A DNA stretch of 64,000 bases from a bacterium (GTDB lineage Bacteria > Chloroflexota > Dormibacteria > Dormibacterales > Dormibacteraceae), in NCBI GenBank assembly GCA_004299235.1, contig SCQL01000028.1:248001-312000 (forward strand). Direction: 5' to 3'. Each line of letters opens with the position of its first letter. The stretch's first letter is position 1. Shown piece after piece: positions 51,567 to 60,274 of the stretch. The notes beneath the pieces are model-generated. The model did no database searches and had not been told where the DNA came from. It was given only the letters and a program-made list of their open reading frames with translations. A program made the position numbers and the translations under genes.

Positions 51567-52505
51567 CTACTTGAGGGCGTTCGGCGGCCCCGGCCTCCAC
51601 AGGTGAGCAGCCTGGACCACGATCACCGCCGCCAGCACGAGCAGGCCACCGAACATCTGGAGGATGGAGAGACGGTCCTTCAGCACGACGACCGCGAGCA
51701 GCACCGTCACCACCGGCTCCCAGGTGCTGAGCAGAGCGGCGCGAGCGGCGCCGATGCGCGGCAGGCCCCCCATGAACATCGAGATCGCGAGCATCGTCGG
51801 GAACAGGGCGATGCCCACTCCCACGGCCCATTGAGTGGCGTTTCCGGGCGGTGCCAGCTGGTGGTTGAGGGCCGCCAGGAAGCAGAATGCCGCGGCCGCG
51901 CCGGTGATGATGACGGCGCTGGCGGCCACCGCCGGCACCGAGCTCATGACCCGCTCGCCGATGAGGATGTAGGCGGTGTAGATCGTGGGCGAGGCGATGG
52001 CGAACACCAGCGCCCAGGCGATCCGGAAGTGCGCGCCGCCCACCAGCATCGCCACACCGCCGAAGCTCGCCGCCAGCGCGATCCCATGCCAGGCGGAAAC
52101 CGAGCGGCGGAGGAACAGCCACCCGGCGAGGACGACCAGGCTCGGATAGATGTAGGCGATGAGCACGACCAGCGAGGCCGGCAGCGAGCGCAGGGCGATG
52201 AAGTACGTCAGCGACTGGGCCGTGTAGACGAACGCGCCAAGAGCCAGGAGCGTGATCAGCCGGCGCCGTTCGAGACGCAGAGGGTTCTGGCCCAGGGCGG
52301 CGGCCAGGACCAGCATTCCGATCGCGGCCAGGACAAACCGGAACGCCAGCGTCTGCTCCGTCCCCAGGCCCGCGGCATAGCCGATTTTCCCGAAGATCGC
52401 CAGCGTCCCAAAGCCCGTCGCGGAGATGAGGACCATGGCGGTTCCCATCCACTGGGTCTGGAGGGGTGGCGACGTCACCGCGTCAACGGTGCGCGTTGGC
52501 GTCAT
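51567..52505 (-). CDS. EamA/DMT-family exporter
   Basis: 312 residues with ten hydrophobic segments arranged as two EamA repeats: LISATGFGTLAIFGKIGYAAGL at the start of the first and FAIASPTIYTAYILIGERVM in the second, with ALLSTWEPVVTVLLAVVVLKDRLSILQMFGGLLVL near the end. Probably a metabolite exporter; no substrate can be assigned. Confidence 0.92.
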   Translation of the reverse strand: MTPTRTVDAVTSPPLQTQWMGTAMVLISATGFGTLAIFGKIGYAAGLGTEQTLAFRFVLAAIGMLVLAAALGQNPLRLERRRLITLLALGAFVYTAQSLTYFIALRSLPASLVVLIAYIYPSLVVLAGWLFLRRSVSAWHGIALAASFGGVAMLVGGAHFRIAWALVFAIASPTIYTAYILIGERVMSSVPAVAASAVIITGAAAAFCFLAALNHQLAPPGNATQWAVGVGIALFPTMLAISMFMGGLPRIGAARAALLSTWEPVVTVLLAVVVLKDRLSILQMFGGLLVLAAVIVVQAAHLWRPGPPNALK

Positions 52506-52659
52506 GGGTCAGAGCAGGCCTAAGACGTTTGGAGCCGGATGCCTCAGACCGCGGCAGGCGGCCGAGCACCATCCCGACTCTTCAGGCATGAGCACACACG
52601 CTACCAGCGACGCGGCGGCGGCGAGGAGCGCAAGGCCCCACCTGCCGGTGCTCGCCGCC

Positions 52660-53898
52660 CTAGCCGGCCGCCACGGTCGGTGTGGCCGTTGGCGCACCGC
52701 GTGCCTCGATCATCAATGCTCCGACCCCGGCGGCGAGCAGGGCGGCCGCGGCGTACACGTAGAACGCCGCCTGGATCCCGGCCGTGGACCACGCGACGCC
52801 TCCCAATATGGGGCCGATCATCACCCCCAGGTTCTCGAACTCGCCGAACAGGCCCATGAACAGAGCGTGGCGCCGGCGAGGCATCGATTCCGCAATCCAG
52901 GCCGTCGCGGCCGGCCAGATGAGCGATGCGCCCAGGGCGCGGATGGCGGCGCCCAGGATCACCTGGCCGAATCCCCCCGCGGTCGCATACGCGACGAAAC
53001 CGGCGGCCGACAGGATGCCGCCCGCGATCATCGTCGGCTTGCGACCCCACCGATCCGACGCGCCGCCGCCGGGCACGAGGAGCACGCCGCCAAGCAGGCC
53101 CGCGGCCAGCATCGCGGCGCCGGCGCTCGCCGCGGACAGGCGCAGGTGACTGGTGACCAGCAAGGGCAGCAGGGCGAGCTCGCCCCCGGCCCCGACCTCG
53201 AACAGCAACACCAGCGACGCCGTCACCGCCAGGACCCGCCCGACGCTGGCGCCTCCGCGCGATGCCTGGGTACGAGCGTCGTCCTCCGCGCTCCAGCTGT
53301 TTCGATGCGCCTCGTGGGAGTACCTCTTGAAGACCCAAAGAGCAAGGGCGCTCGACACGGCCGGCAGGACGGCGGCGGCGTAGAGCACGTCGCGAATCGG
53401 AAAGTGGTCGATGAGCTGGCCGCCCACGCCCGCACCCACCGCCTCGGCCATCACCCACTGCGCCGTGAGGAGCGCCAGGCCGGTGGCGCGCAGCCGGGCG
53501 TGCAACGCCGTGCCGAGATATGAGCGGGCGATCGGGCCGACCGCGACCATCATTCCCGACGCGAGCAGGTAGGCGACCGCAATCATGAGAACCGAGTCGG
53601 CGCGTGCCAGCAAGACGACGCACACGGCATACAGGAGCTGCGAGACGACCAGCGGCCCGCGATACCCGACGCGGTCCGCCAGCATGCCCCACAGCCACTC
53701 GAATGTCAGCATCCCGAGGCCGTACATCGACAGCGTCACCCCGATCTGGTTCGGGTTCGCGTGCAGCTGCCGGAGCTCCAGCGGCACGCAGATCTGCGTC
53801 AGGCCGGTGGCCAGCGTCGAGAAGGTCAAAGCGGCGACCAGGCCGCCGCTCCGGCTGCGGATCAGGGACTCGGCGATGGTCGCAACCATAGGTGACAT
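52660..53898 (-). CDS. MFS transporter
   Basis: 412 residues if started at ATG 53898 (the frame reaches 53922; ATG 53889 is also possible). Twelve membrane segments, loop signatures GMLADRVGYRGPLVV and GGASDRWGRKPTMIAGG, and a central cytosolic loop of about 30 residues (KRYSHEAHRNSWSAEDDART). The substrate is unknown. Its start region is close to the divergent hem-operon promoter (53946), so the two may share control. Confidence 0.88.
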   Translation of the reverse strand: MSPMVATIAESLIRSRSGGLVAALTFSTLATGLTQICVPLELRQLHANPNQIGVTLSMYGLGMLTFEWLWGMLADRVGYRGPLVVSQLLYAVCVVLLARADSVLMIAVAYLLASGMMVAVGPIARSYLGTALHARLRATGLALLTAQWVMAEAVGAGVGGQLIDHFPIRDVLYAAAVLPAVSSALALWVFKRYSHEAHRNSWSAEDDARTQASRGGASVGRVLAVTASLVLLFEVGAGGELALLPLLVTSHLRLSAASAGAAMLAAGLLGGVLLVPGGGASDRWGRKPTMIAGGILSAAGFVAYATAGGFGQVILGAAIRALGASLIWPAATAWIAESMPRRRHALFMGLFGEFENLGVMIGPILGGVAWSTAGIQAAFYVYAAAALLAAGVGALMIEARGAPTATPTVAAG

Positions 53899-53945
53899 CG
53901 ACCATGGCGGGCGGCGGCCCACCGATAGCTTTCGACAGTTTTCAC

Positions 53946-53951
53946 GATAAT
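53946..53951 (+). promoter_or_regulatory. -10 element of the hem operon
   Basis: GATAAT ends 7 nt before GTG 53959 in an AT-rich patch, consistent with a leaderless mRNA for the regulator-hemCDBQEH operon. No convincing -35 is visible. Confidence 0.5.
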
Positions 53952-53958
53952 TTGCAAG

Positions 53959-54606
53959 GTGAAGCCTCTGGCCTCCTCCAGCCGTCCCCTATGGCTCAGC
54001 CTGGGTGAGGCAAGCCGCGTCCTGGGCATCACGCCGGCGACCCTGCGCCGGTGGGCCGATCACGGAGATGTCGCCACCTTCGTCACCCCCGGCGGACACC
54101 GGCGCTTTCCCCGCACGGTCATCGAGGCCCTGGTGCCTCAACCACCCAGCCGCCGCCCGCCACTCACCGGCGCCACCGCCCGCCGGGTGGCCCTGACCTA
54201 CCGGCGAGCCAAACCCCCCGGCCGGCGCCCGGCCGCATGGCTGGCCGCGCTCTCGGCGGCAGAGCGCGCTGAGTTCCACCGACGCGGCCACCGGCTGATC
54301 GCTCTGCTGCTCGACCACCTGAACGAAGAGGAAGGCCATCAATCCACCGGGAGGCTCGCGGAGGCTGCCGAGACCGCGGCGGAGCACGGCCGGCGCGCGG
54401 CGGCGGTCGGCTCGTCCCTCTCGGAAACGGTGGAGGCCTTCGTGCGGTTCCGCGGCGCGTTCATCGGTGAGCTCGCCGGCATCGCGCGCCGCCGGCGGCT
54501 CGACACGCGACAGGCGACGGCGCTGCTGGTCGAGGCCGAGGACGCGGTCGACCAGCTCCTGGTGGCGCTGATGAACGGGCACGCGTCGGTGACGTTCGAA
54601 TCGTGA
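53959..54606 (+). CDS. MerR-like HTH regulator, first gene of the hem operon
   Basis: 215 residues from GTG 53959. The N-terminal domain has LSLGEASRVLGITPATLRRWADHGD and VTPGGHRRFPRTVIEAL, an excisionase/MerR-type HTH. A proline/arginine-rich linker leads to a four- or five-helix C-terminal domain (RRGHRLIALLLDHLNEEE, SSLSETVEAFVRFRGAFIGELAG) resembling RsbR-type non-haem-globin or sensor domains. Its stop overlaps the hemC start by 4 bp (GTGA), so it is made together with the heme enzymes and may sense haem or a precursor; that role is inference. Confidence 0.8.
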   Translation: MKPLASSSRPLWLSLGEASRVLGITPATLRRWADHGDVATFVTPGGHRRFPRTVIEALVPQPPSRRPPLTGATARRVALTYRRAKPPGRRPAAWLAALSAAERAEFHRRGHRLIALLLDHLNEEEGHQSTGRLAEAAETAAEHGRRAAAVGSSLSETVEAFVRFRGAFIGELAGIARRRRLDTRQATALLVEAEDAVDQLLVALMNGHASVTFES

Positions 54607-55487
54607 GGCTCAAGCTGGGCACCCGCGGGTCGCGGCTGGCGCTGGTTCAAAGTGAGCTCATCGCGGAGCGGCTCCGCGGCCAGGGCCACGTGGTCGAGCT
54701 GGTGCCGATCGTGACCGAGGGCGACATCCGCCCGGTCGACATGTCACCCGGCGAGGGCGTATTCGTCGCCGCCATCGCCCGAGCTCTGATCGCGGGCGAC
54801 GTCGACATCGCCGTCCACAGCGCCAAAGACGTACCTCTCGAGGAAGAGTCCGAGCTGGTCATCGCCGCCTATCCCGAGCGGGCGGACCCACGCGACGCCC
54901 TGGTGACCAAGGCCGGTGGTGGATCGCTGGCATCGCTGCCTCGGGGGGCGACGATCGGCACCGACAGCCCGCGACGGACAGGCTTCCTCAGGGCCGCCCG
55001 GCCGGATCTTCGCCTGGTTCCACTGCACGGCAACGTCGAGACGCGATTGCGAAGGCTCGATGCCGGCGAGGTCGACGCGCTCGTCCTCGCCGCCGCGGGG
55101 CTCGACCGCCTCGGTCGAGGCGATCGCATCGACCAGCGTCTGGACCCTGAGCTGGTCACCCCCGCCCCGGCGCAGGGAGCGCTGGCGATCCAGGCTCGAC
55201 GAACCGACCTCCGGCTGGTCGAGATGCTCGCGGCCGCCGACGGGCGCGAGGTCCGGCTGGCGGTCGAAGCGGAGCGCGAGGTCCTGAAGGCGACGGGCGG
55301 CACCTGCCGCGCACCGGTCGGAGCCCTGGCGTCCGTTGACGGCAGCACCTTTTCGATGATCGTCGCCGGCGTCAACAGCGACGGCACCGACAGGCGGATG
55401 CAGCGGATTTCGGGAGCCTGCCACCAGGCCATCGAGCTGGCGGGCGCCGCCGGGCGGCGGCTGGCCGCGGAGGTCGCGCTGCGATGA
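54603..55487 (+). CDS. hemC: Hydroxymethylbilane synthase (porphobilinogen deaminase)
   Basis: 294 residues from GTG 54603. LKLGTRGSRLALVQSELIAE, VHSAKDVP, IGTDSPRR, HGNVETRLRRLDAGEVDALVLAAAGLDRLG and GGTCRAPVGA are family blocks; the last holds the Cys that carries the dipyrromethane cofactor. It joins four porphobilinogens. It overlaps hemD by 4 bp. Confidence 0.96.
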   Translation: MRLKLGTRGSRLALVQSELIAERLRGQGHVVELVPIVTEGDIRPVDMSPGEGVFVAAIARALIAGDVDIAVHSAKDVPLEEESELVIAAYPERADPRDALVTKAGGGSLASLPRGATIGTDSPRRTGFLRAARPDLRLVPLHGNVETRLRRLDAGEVDALVLAAAGLDRLGRGDRIDQRLDPELVTPAPAQGALAIQARRTDLRLVEMLAAADGREVRLAVEAEREVLKATGGTCRAPVGALASVDGSTFSMIVAGVNSDGTDRRMQRISGACHQAIELAGAAGRRLAAEVALR

Positions 55488-56191
55488 CGGCGATTCTCGT
55501 CACGCGCCCAGGTGGCGACGCAGACCCGATGGTGCGAGCGCTCGAGGGCCGCGGCTACCGGGTGCATGCGGTCCCGACCGTGGTCACCGAACCGCTGGCG
55601 TTCGATGTGGCCGGCCTCGATGCCTTCGACTGGATCGTCGTCACGAGCGCGGCGGGCGTCGGCGCCCTGAGGGCGCTTCCGGCCGGTCCAAAATGGGCCG
55701 CGGTCGGGAAGGCCACGGCGCAGGCGCTGCGGGCCAGGGGTGTGAAGGTCGCGGTGGTGCCACCGGCTTCGAACGGTGCGGCGCTGGCGGGCCTGATTCC
55801 CGACGTTGCGGGCAAGCGCGTCCTGCTGGTGCGCGCTTCGGCCGCCGCACGGGATCTTCCCGACCAGCTGCGCCGGCGGGGCGCCACGGTCGAAGAGGTG
55901 ACCGCCTACACCACCAGTGAAGGACCGGAGTCCTCGGCCGCCCCGCTGCAGGCCGCGCTATCCGACGCCGACCTCGAGGCCGTCGTCTTCGCCTCCGGCT
56001 CGGCGATCCGCGGTTTCCTCGCCCTCGGCGGCACGGCCCGCTGGCCCGCGATCACGATCGGCCCGCGCACCACCGCCACCGCCCGCGAACATGGCTTCCA
56101 CGTGGTCGCCGAAGCGGAGGCCCAGAGCGCCGATGCGCTAGCGCTCGCGGTTGTCCGCGCTGTGCCCCTGAAGGAGAAGAACCGTGCGTGA
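55484..56191 (+). CDS. hemD: Uroporphyrinogen-III synthase
   Basis: 235 residues with the weakly conserved HemD two-lobe pattern: ILVTRPGGDADPMVRALEGRGY, FDWIVVTSAAGVGAL, PDVAGKRVLLVRASAAARDLPDQLRRRGA, VEEVTAYTT and VVFASGSAIRGFLAL. It closes hydroxymethylbilane with D-ring inversion. The hemB start lies 8 bp inside its end. Confidence 0.92.
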   Translation: MTAILVTRPGGDADPMVRALEGRGYRVHAVPTVVTEPLAFDVAGLDAFDWIVVTSAAGVGALRALPAGPKWAAVGKATAQALRARGVKVAVVPPASNGAALAGLIPDVAGKRVLLVRASAAARDLPDQLRRRGATVEEVTAYTTSEGPESSAAPLQAALSDADLEAVVFASGSAIRGFLALGGTARWPAITIGPRTTATAREHGFHVVAEAEAQSADALALAVVRAVPLKEKNRA

Positions 56192-57194
56192 TGTCCTGCC
56201 GACGCGAAATGTCGATGTCCCGCGCGCGGAGCGCCCGCGCCGCCTTCGCGCCAATCCCGCCCTGCGCGCGCTCGTCCGTGAGACCCGACCCTCCCCCGCC
56301 CAGCTGGTGGCTCCGATCTTCGTCGTGTCCGGCCGCCACCGCCGCGAGGAGATCTCATCCCTCAAAGGGCACTCGCGACTCAGCCCCGACCTGGCGCTCG
56401 AGGAGGCAGACCGTCTTGCGCGCCTGGGAGTCGGCGGCGTGCTCCTATTCGGCATCCCGGACGTCAAGGATCCCGATGGGCGGGCGGCCGCCGACCGCAA
56501 CGGCCCGGTGGCGGAGGCGCTGCACCGGCTCAAGTCCGAGAAGCTACCGCTTGCCCTGGTCGCCGACGTGTGCCTGTGCGAGTACACGACCCATGGTCAC
56601 TGCGGGGTCCTGAACGGCGAGACGGTGGACAACGACGCGACCCTGCCGATGCTGGCCGAGGCCGCGATCGTGTACGCGGAGTCGGGTGCGGACATCCTCG
56701 CGCCGAGCGCGATGATGGACGCTCAGGTGGCCGCGCTCCGCTCGGGCCTGGACGGGGCCGGGCTCGAGGGCGCCGCCATCATGGCGTACGCCTCCAAGCA
56801 TGCATCCAGCCTGTATGGACCGTTCCGCGACGCCGCCGGATCCACCCCCGGATTCGGCGATCGCAAGTCCTACCAGATGGACCCCGCGAACGGGCGCGAA
56901 GCGCTGCGCGAGCTCGAGCTGGACGCCCTGGAGGGAGCGGACGTCCTCATGGTCAAGCCGGCCATCACCTCACTCGACCTCCTCGCACACGCCCGCGATC
57001 GCTTTGACCTGCCGCTGGCCGCCTACCAGGTGAGTGGCGAGGCGGCGATGATCGAAGCGGCCGCCGAGCGCGGTTGGATCGACCGCCGCGGCGCCATCCT
57101 TGAATCGCTCACCGCGATCATTCGCGCCGGCGCCGGAATCGTCGTTACCTACTTCGCGGCGGAGGCCGCGGCCTGGTTGAAGGAGACCCCATGA
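56184..57194 (+). CDS. hemB: Delta-aminolevulinic acid dehydratase (porphobilinogen synthase)
   Basis: 336 residues from GTG 56184. Metal-type site DVCLCEYTTHGHCG (three-Cys zinc class), Schiff-base Lys in IMAYASKHASSLYGPFR and in VLMVKPAITSLDLL, substrate site AYQVSGEAAMI. It condenses two ALA into porphobilinogen. It overlaps hemQ by 4 bp. Confidence 0.97.
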   Translation: MRDVLPTRNVDVPRAERPRRLRANPALRALVRETRPSPAQLVAPIFVVSGRHRREEISSLKGHSRLSPDLALEEADRLARLGVGGVLLFGIPDVKDPDGRAAADRNGPVAEALHRLKSEKLPLALVADVCLCEYTTHGHCGVLNGETVDNDATLPMLAEAAIVYAESGADILAPSAMMDAQVAALRSGLDGAGLEGAAIMAYASKHASSLYGPFRDAAGSTPGFGDRKSYQMDPANGREALRELELDALEGADVLMVKPAITSLDLLAHARDRFDLPLAAYQVSGEAAMIEAAAERGWIDRRGAILESLTAIIRAGAGIVVTYFAAEAAAWLKETP

Positions 57195-57871
57195 CCGACA
57201 CCCGATTCGTACACGCTCTCGCCCTCGGGCTCGACCCGGCCTGGCGGCGCCTTTCAGAAGTGCAACGATGCGAGACTGCCAAGGACCTCGAGGCGGCCGT
57301 GATCGCCAGCTCGGAGGTGACCACGCACACCTATTCGATGGTCGGGCTCCAGGCCGGCTGTGAGCTGCTGCTGTGGAGCCTCGCACCGTCGATCGAGGGG
57401 CTCGAGGAGAAGGCCGCCGCCGTGCTCCGGTCCGGAATGGGTCGATGGATGAGCGTGAAGGAGAGCTTCCTCGGCATCATCCAGGGCTCCCAGTACGTCA
57501 AGAAACCGACCCCACAGGAGCAATCACTGTTCAGCGGCGAGCGCGCTCGGTACCTGGTCGTCTATCCATTCACCAAGAGCGCCGACTGGTACCTGCTCGG
57601 CCGCGAAGCGCGCCAGGGAATCATGAACGAGCACATGCGCATCGGCCATGACTATCCCTCGGTGCGACAGCTCCTGGCCAACAGCTTCGGCGTCGACGAC
57701 ATGGACTTCCTGGTCGCGTATGAGACCGACGACCTGCCGCAATTCGGCGACCTCGTCCGCGCCCTCCGGGGGACCGAAAGCCGGCGGTCGACGGTGCGAG
57801 ACACGCCGATACTGACCGGGGTCCATCGCTCCATCGCCGAGATCACCGCTCTGCTGGGCGCGCGCGATTGA
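57191..57871 (+). CDS. hemQ: Coproheme decarboxylase (chlorite dismutase-like HemQ)
   Basis: 226 residues. The Cld/HemQ blocks SSEVTTHTYSMVGLQAGCELLLW, YLVVYPFTKSADWYLL, MNEHMRIGHDYPSVRQLL (proximal His) and SFGVDDMDFLVAYETDD are present. There is no chlorite-dismutase distal Arg context, so HemQ is the likely function: decarboxylation of coproheme to haem b as the last step of the coproporphyrin-dependent pathway. Its position inside the hem operon supports this. Confidence 0.94.
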   Translation: MTDTRFVHALALGLDPAWRRLSEVQRCETAKDLEAAVIASSEVTTHTYSMVGLQAGCELLLWSLAPSIEGLEEKAAAVLRSGMGRWMSVKESFLGIIQGSQYVKKPTPQEQSLFSGERARYLVVYPFTKSADWYLLGREARQGIMNEHMRIGHDYPSVRQLLANSFGVDDMDFLVAYETDDLPQFGDLVRALRGTESRRSTVRDTPILTGVHRSIAEITALLGARD

Positions 57872-58896
57872 GCCGTTTTCTCGAGGCCGCGCACCGGCGG
57901 CCGGTGGACGTAACGCCGATCTGGCTCATGCGTCAGGCCGGCCGCTCTCTGCCTGAATACCGCGCGCTCCGCGAGCGCTGGACCCTGGTCGATATCGTCG
58001 CCCAGCCCGAGCTGTGCGCGGAGGTGACCCTGCAGCCGGTCCGGAGGCTGGGCGTCGATGCCGCCGTCATGTTCGCGGACATCATGCTGCCGCTGCGCGG
58101 CATGGGGGTCGACTTCGAGCTCGTCGAGAACGTCGGGCCGGTCATCGCGCGGCCGATCGCCAGCCCGGCGGACGTCGACCGCCTGCGCGTGGCCGCGGGC
58201 GATGAAGCGGCGCCTCAGGTGATCACAGCGGTCCGCCAGGTGGTCGCGGAGTCGCCGGTGCCGGTGATCTGCTTTTCCGGCGCGCCCTTCACCCTGGCCA
58301 GCTACCTGATCGAGGGCCGGCCCAGCCGCGACTTCGCCAAGGTCAAGGCGTTCATGTACTCAGAACCCAAAGCCTTCGACACGCTGCTCGGCAAGCTGGC
58401 GGCGACGATGGCGCATTACCTGCAAGCGCAGGTCGCCGCCGGAGCCGGCGCGATCCAGCTGTTCGACTCCTGGGTCGGCGCGCTCGCGGTCGAGGACTAC
58501 GAGACCAGGGTCCTACCCCACACCCGCTCGATCTTCGAAGCCCTGGCCACGCTCGGCGTGCCGCGGGTCCACTTCGGCACCAACACCGCCGCGCTGCTGA
58601 AGCCGATCGCGTCGGCCGGACCGGACATCGTGTCGCTGGACTGGCGGGTGCCGCTGGACGCCGGTTGGGAAGCGGTCGGGCACGACCGCGGCGTCCAGGG
58701 CAACCTCGACCCGGCGGTGCTGCTCGGTCCCGCGGACCTGGTGCGTGAGCGGGCTGGCGACATCCTGCGCCGGGCGGGCGGCAGGCCCGGGCACATCTTC
58801 AACCTCGGCCATGGCGTGCTGCCCTCCACGCCGCTCGAGAATCTCCAGCTGCTGGTCGAGACCGTGCACGAGTGGGAGGCGGCACGTGTCGCTTGA
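57868..58896 (+). CDS. hemE: Uroporphyrinogen decarboxylase
   Basis: 342 residues from TTG 57868, sharing bases with the hemQ stop (TTGA). Motifs PIWLMRQAGRSLPEYR, MFADIMLPLRGMG, ICFSGAPFTLASYLIEG, QLFDSWVGAL, HFGTNTAALL and FNLGHGVLPSTPLENLQ are all conserved. It makes coproporphyrinogen III. Confidence 0.96.
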   Translation: MSRFLEAAHRRPVDVTPIWLMRQAGRSLPEYRALRERWTLVDIVAQPELCAEVTLQPVRRLGVDAAVMFADIMLPLRGMGVDFELVENVGPVIARPIASPADVDRLRVAAGDEAAPQVITAVRQVVAESPVPVICFSGAPFTLASYLIEGRPSRDFAKVKAFMYSEPKAFDTLLGKLAATMAHYLQAQVAAGAGAIQLFDSWVGALAVEDYETRVLPHTRSIFEALATLGVPRVHFGTNTAALLKPIASAGPDIVSLDWRVPLDAGWEAVGHDRGVQGNLDPAVLLGPADLVRERAGDILRRAGGRPGHIFNLGHGVLPSTPLENLQLLVETVHEWEAARVA

Positions 58897-59761
58897 GGCG
58901 GGGACGGGCGTGCTCTGCATGGCGTACGGCAGCCCGCAGGCACAGACCGAGATCGAGGCCTACTACACACACATCCGCGGCGGCCGCCGCCCTTCGGCCG
59001 AGGCTCTGCGGGAGCTGACCGCGCGCTACAGCGCCATCGGCTCGTCGCCGCTCACCGAGATCACGCGCGCCCAGGCGCGTGCGCTTGCAGACCGGCTCGG
59101 CGTTCCGACCTTCGTCGGCATGAAGCACGCGCGGCCGTTCATCGCCGAGGGCGCGGCCGACGCGAAGAAGGCGGGCATCCAGCGGCTGGTCGGGCTGCCG
59201 CTGGCGCCGCACTTTGCCGAGATGAGCTCGGGCAGCTACAGGCGGGCGCTGGCCGAGGCGTGGGACAAAGAGCTCGTCTTCATTCCCGGGTTTCACGATC
59301 ACCCCGCATTCATCGCGGCGGTTCGCGGGCTGCTGGCCGAGGCCCTCGCCGAGTCGTGGCCCGACCGCCTCTTCTTCACCGCCCACAGCCTGCCGGCGCG
59401 CATCGTCACCGAGGGTGACGGTTACCACGATCGGCTCCTCGAGAGCTGCCGGCTCGTGGCCGTGGAGATGCGGCTGCCGGAGTGGGAGTTCGCGTTCCAG
59501 TCGGCAAGCACCACGGGTGAGCCCTGGCTAGGGCCCGACCTTCTCGACGCGGTGGCGCGATCGGGCGCACGCGACGTGCTGGTGTGCCCGATCGGGTTCG
59601 TCGCCGACCACCTGGAGGTCTTGTACGACCTCGACTTCGAGGCCCAGGCTTTCGCGCGATCCCAAGGCATCCGCATCCGGCGAACAGCCTCGTTCAACGT
59701 GCGTCCGGAGTTCATCGACGCGCTCGCGGCCGCGGTGCGGAACGCCCTACACCCCGGATGA
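58886..59761 (+). CDS. hemH: Coproporphyrin ferrochelatase
   Basis: 291 residues from GTG 58886, overlapping hemE by 11 bp, with GGGAGG upstream. Family blocks are GVLCMAYGSP, YTHIRGG, TARYSAIGSSPLTEITRAQ, FFTAHSLPARI (catalytic His), FAFQSASTTGEPWLGPD and VCPIGFVADHLEVLYDLD (catalytic Glu). In an operon with hemQ it should insert iron into coproporphyrin III rather than protoporphyrin IX. The oxidase (hemY/cgoX), hemA and hemL are not in the window. Confidence 0.94.
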   Translation: MSLEAGTGVLCMAYGSPQAQTEIEAYYTHIRGGRRPSAEALRELTARYSAIGSSPLTEITRAQARALADRLGVPTFVGMKHARPFIAEGAADAKKAGIQRLVGLPLAPHFAEMSSGSYRRALAEAWDKELVFIPGFHDHPAFIAAVRGLLAEALAESWPDRLFFTAHSLPARIVTEGDGYHDRLLESCRLVAVEMRLPEWEFAFQSASTTGEPWLGPDLLDAVARSGARDVLVCPIGFVADHLEVLYDLDFEAQAFARSQGIRIRRTASFNVRPEFIDALAAAVRNALHPG

Positions 59762-59788
59762 CCTCGGAGTTACCTTTAGGCACCAAGA

Positions 59789-60274
59789 GTGACGGCACCC
59801 ACAGCGCAGGCGCTTCTGGCCGAGGCGGCCGAGACGGGAGAGGACCTGGAGACGGTCGCGCGCGGATTGCTGGCCAGGCTCGTCGAGCTAACCGGCCTGA
59901 GCTCGATCTACCTGGCCGAGACCAGGCTGCTGGAGGATGAGCAGCGAATCCTCTTCTCCTGCAACACGAGCGACGTGTTTCACATCCCCGAGGACGTCAC
60001 CCTTCCATGGTCCGAAGGAGTGTGCCGCTTCGTCGTCGAGGGCGGGCCGCAATACACGGACGACGCGCAAAAGGTGTTCCCCAAGAGCAGCGTCGCCCGG
60101 CTGCTCGACATCCGCACCTTCGTCTCGTACCCCGTCTTCACCTCGGAAGGCAGGTTCTTCGGCACTTTGTGCGGGGCGAGCAAGGAGTCCATCCAGATCG
60201 AAGAAGGGATCCTCGACCTGATGCGCGAGTGCGCCCGCTTGTTGGGTCAGCGCCTGACCAAGGCCCGGCCTTGA
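59789..60274 (+). CDS. GAF-domain protein
   Basis: 161 residues from GTG 59789, a single GAF domain (LVELTGLSSIYLAE, SEGVCRFVVEGGPQY, IRTFVSYPVFTSEGRFFGTLCGAS). No output domain is attached. It may be a free redox or ligand sensor like fRMsr, but the Cys pattern of methionine sulfoxide reductase is not evident. Its stop overlaps the next gene's TTG start (TTGA), so the two are co-translated. Confidence 0.85.
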   Translation: MTAPTAQALLAEAAETGEDLETVARGLLARLVELTGLSSIYLAETRLLEDEQRILFSCNTSDVFHIPEDVTLPWSEGVCRFVVEGGPQYTDDAQKVFPKSSVARLLDIRTFVSYPVFTSEGRFFGTLCGASKESIQIEEGILDLMRECARLLGQRLTKARP

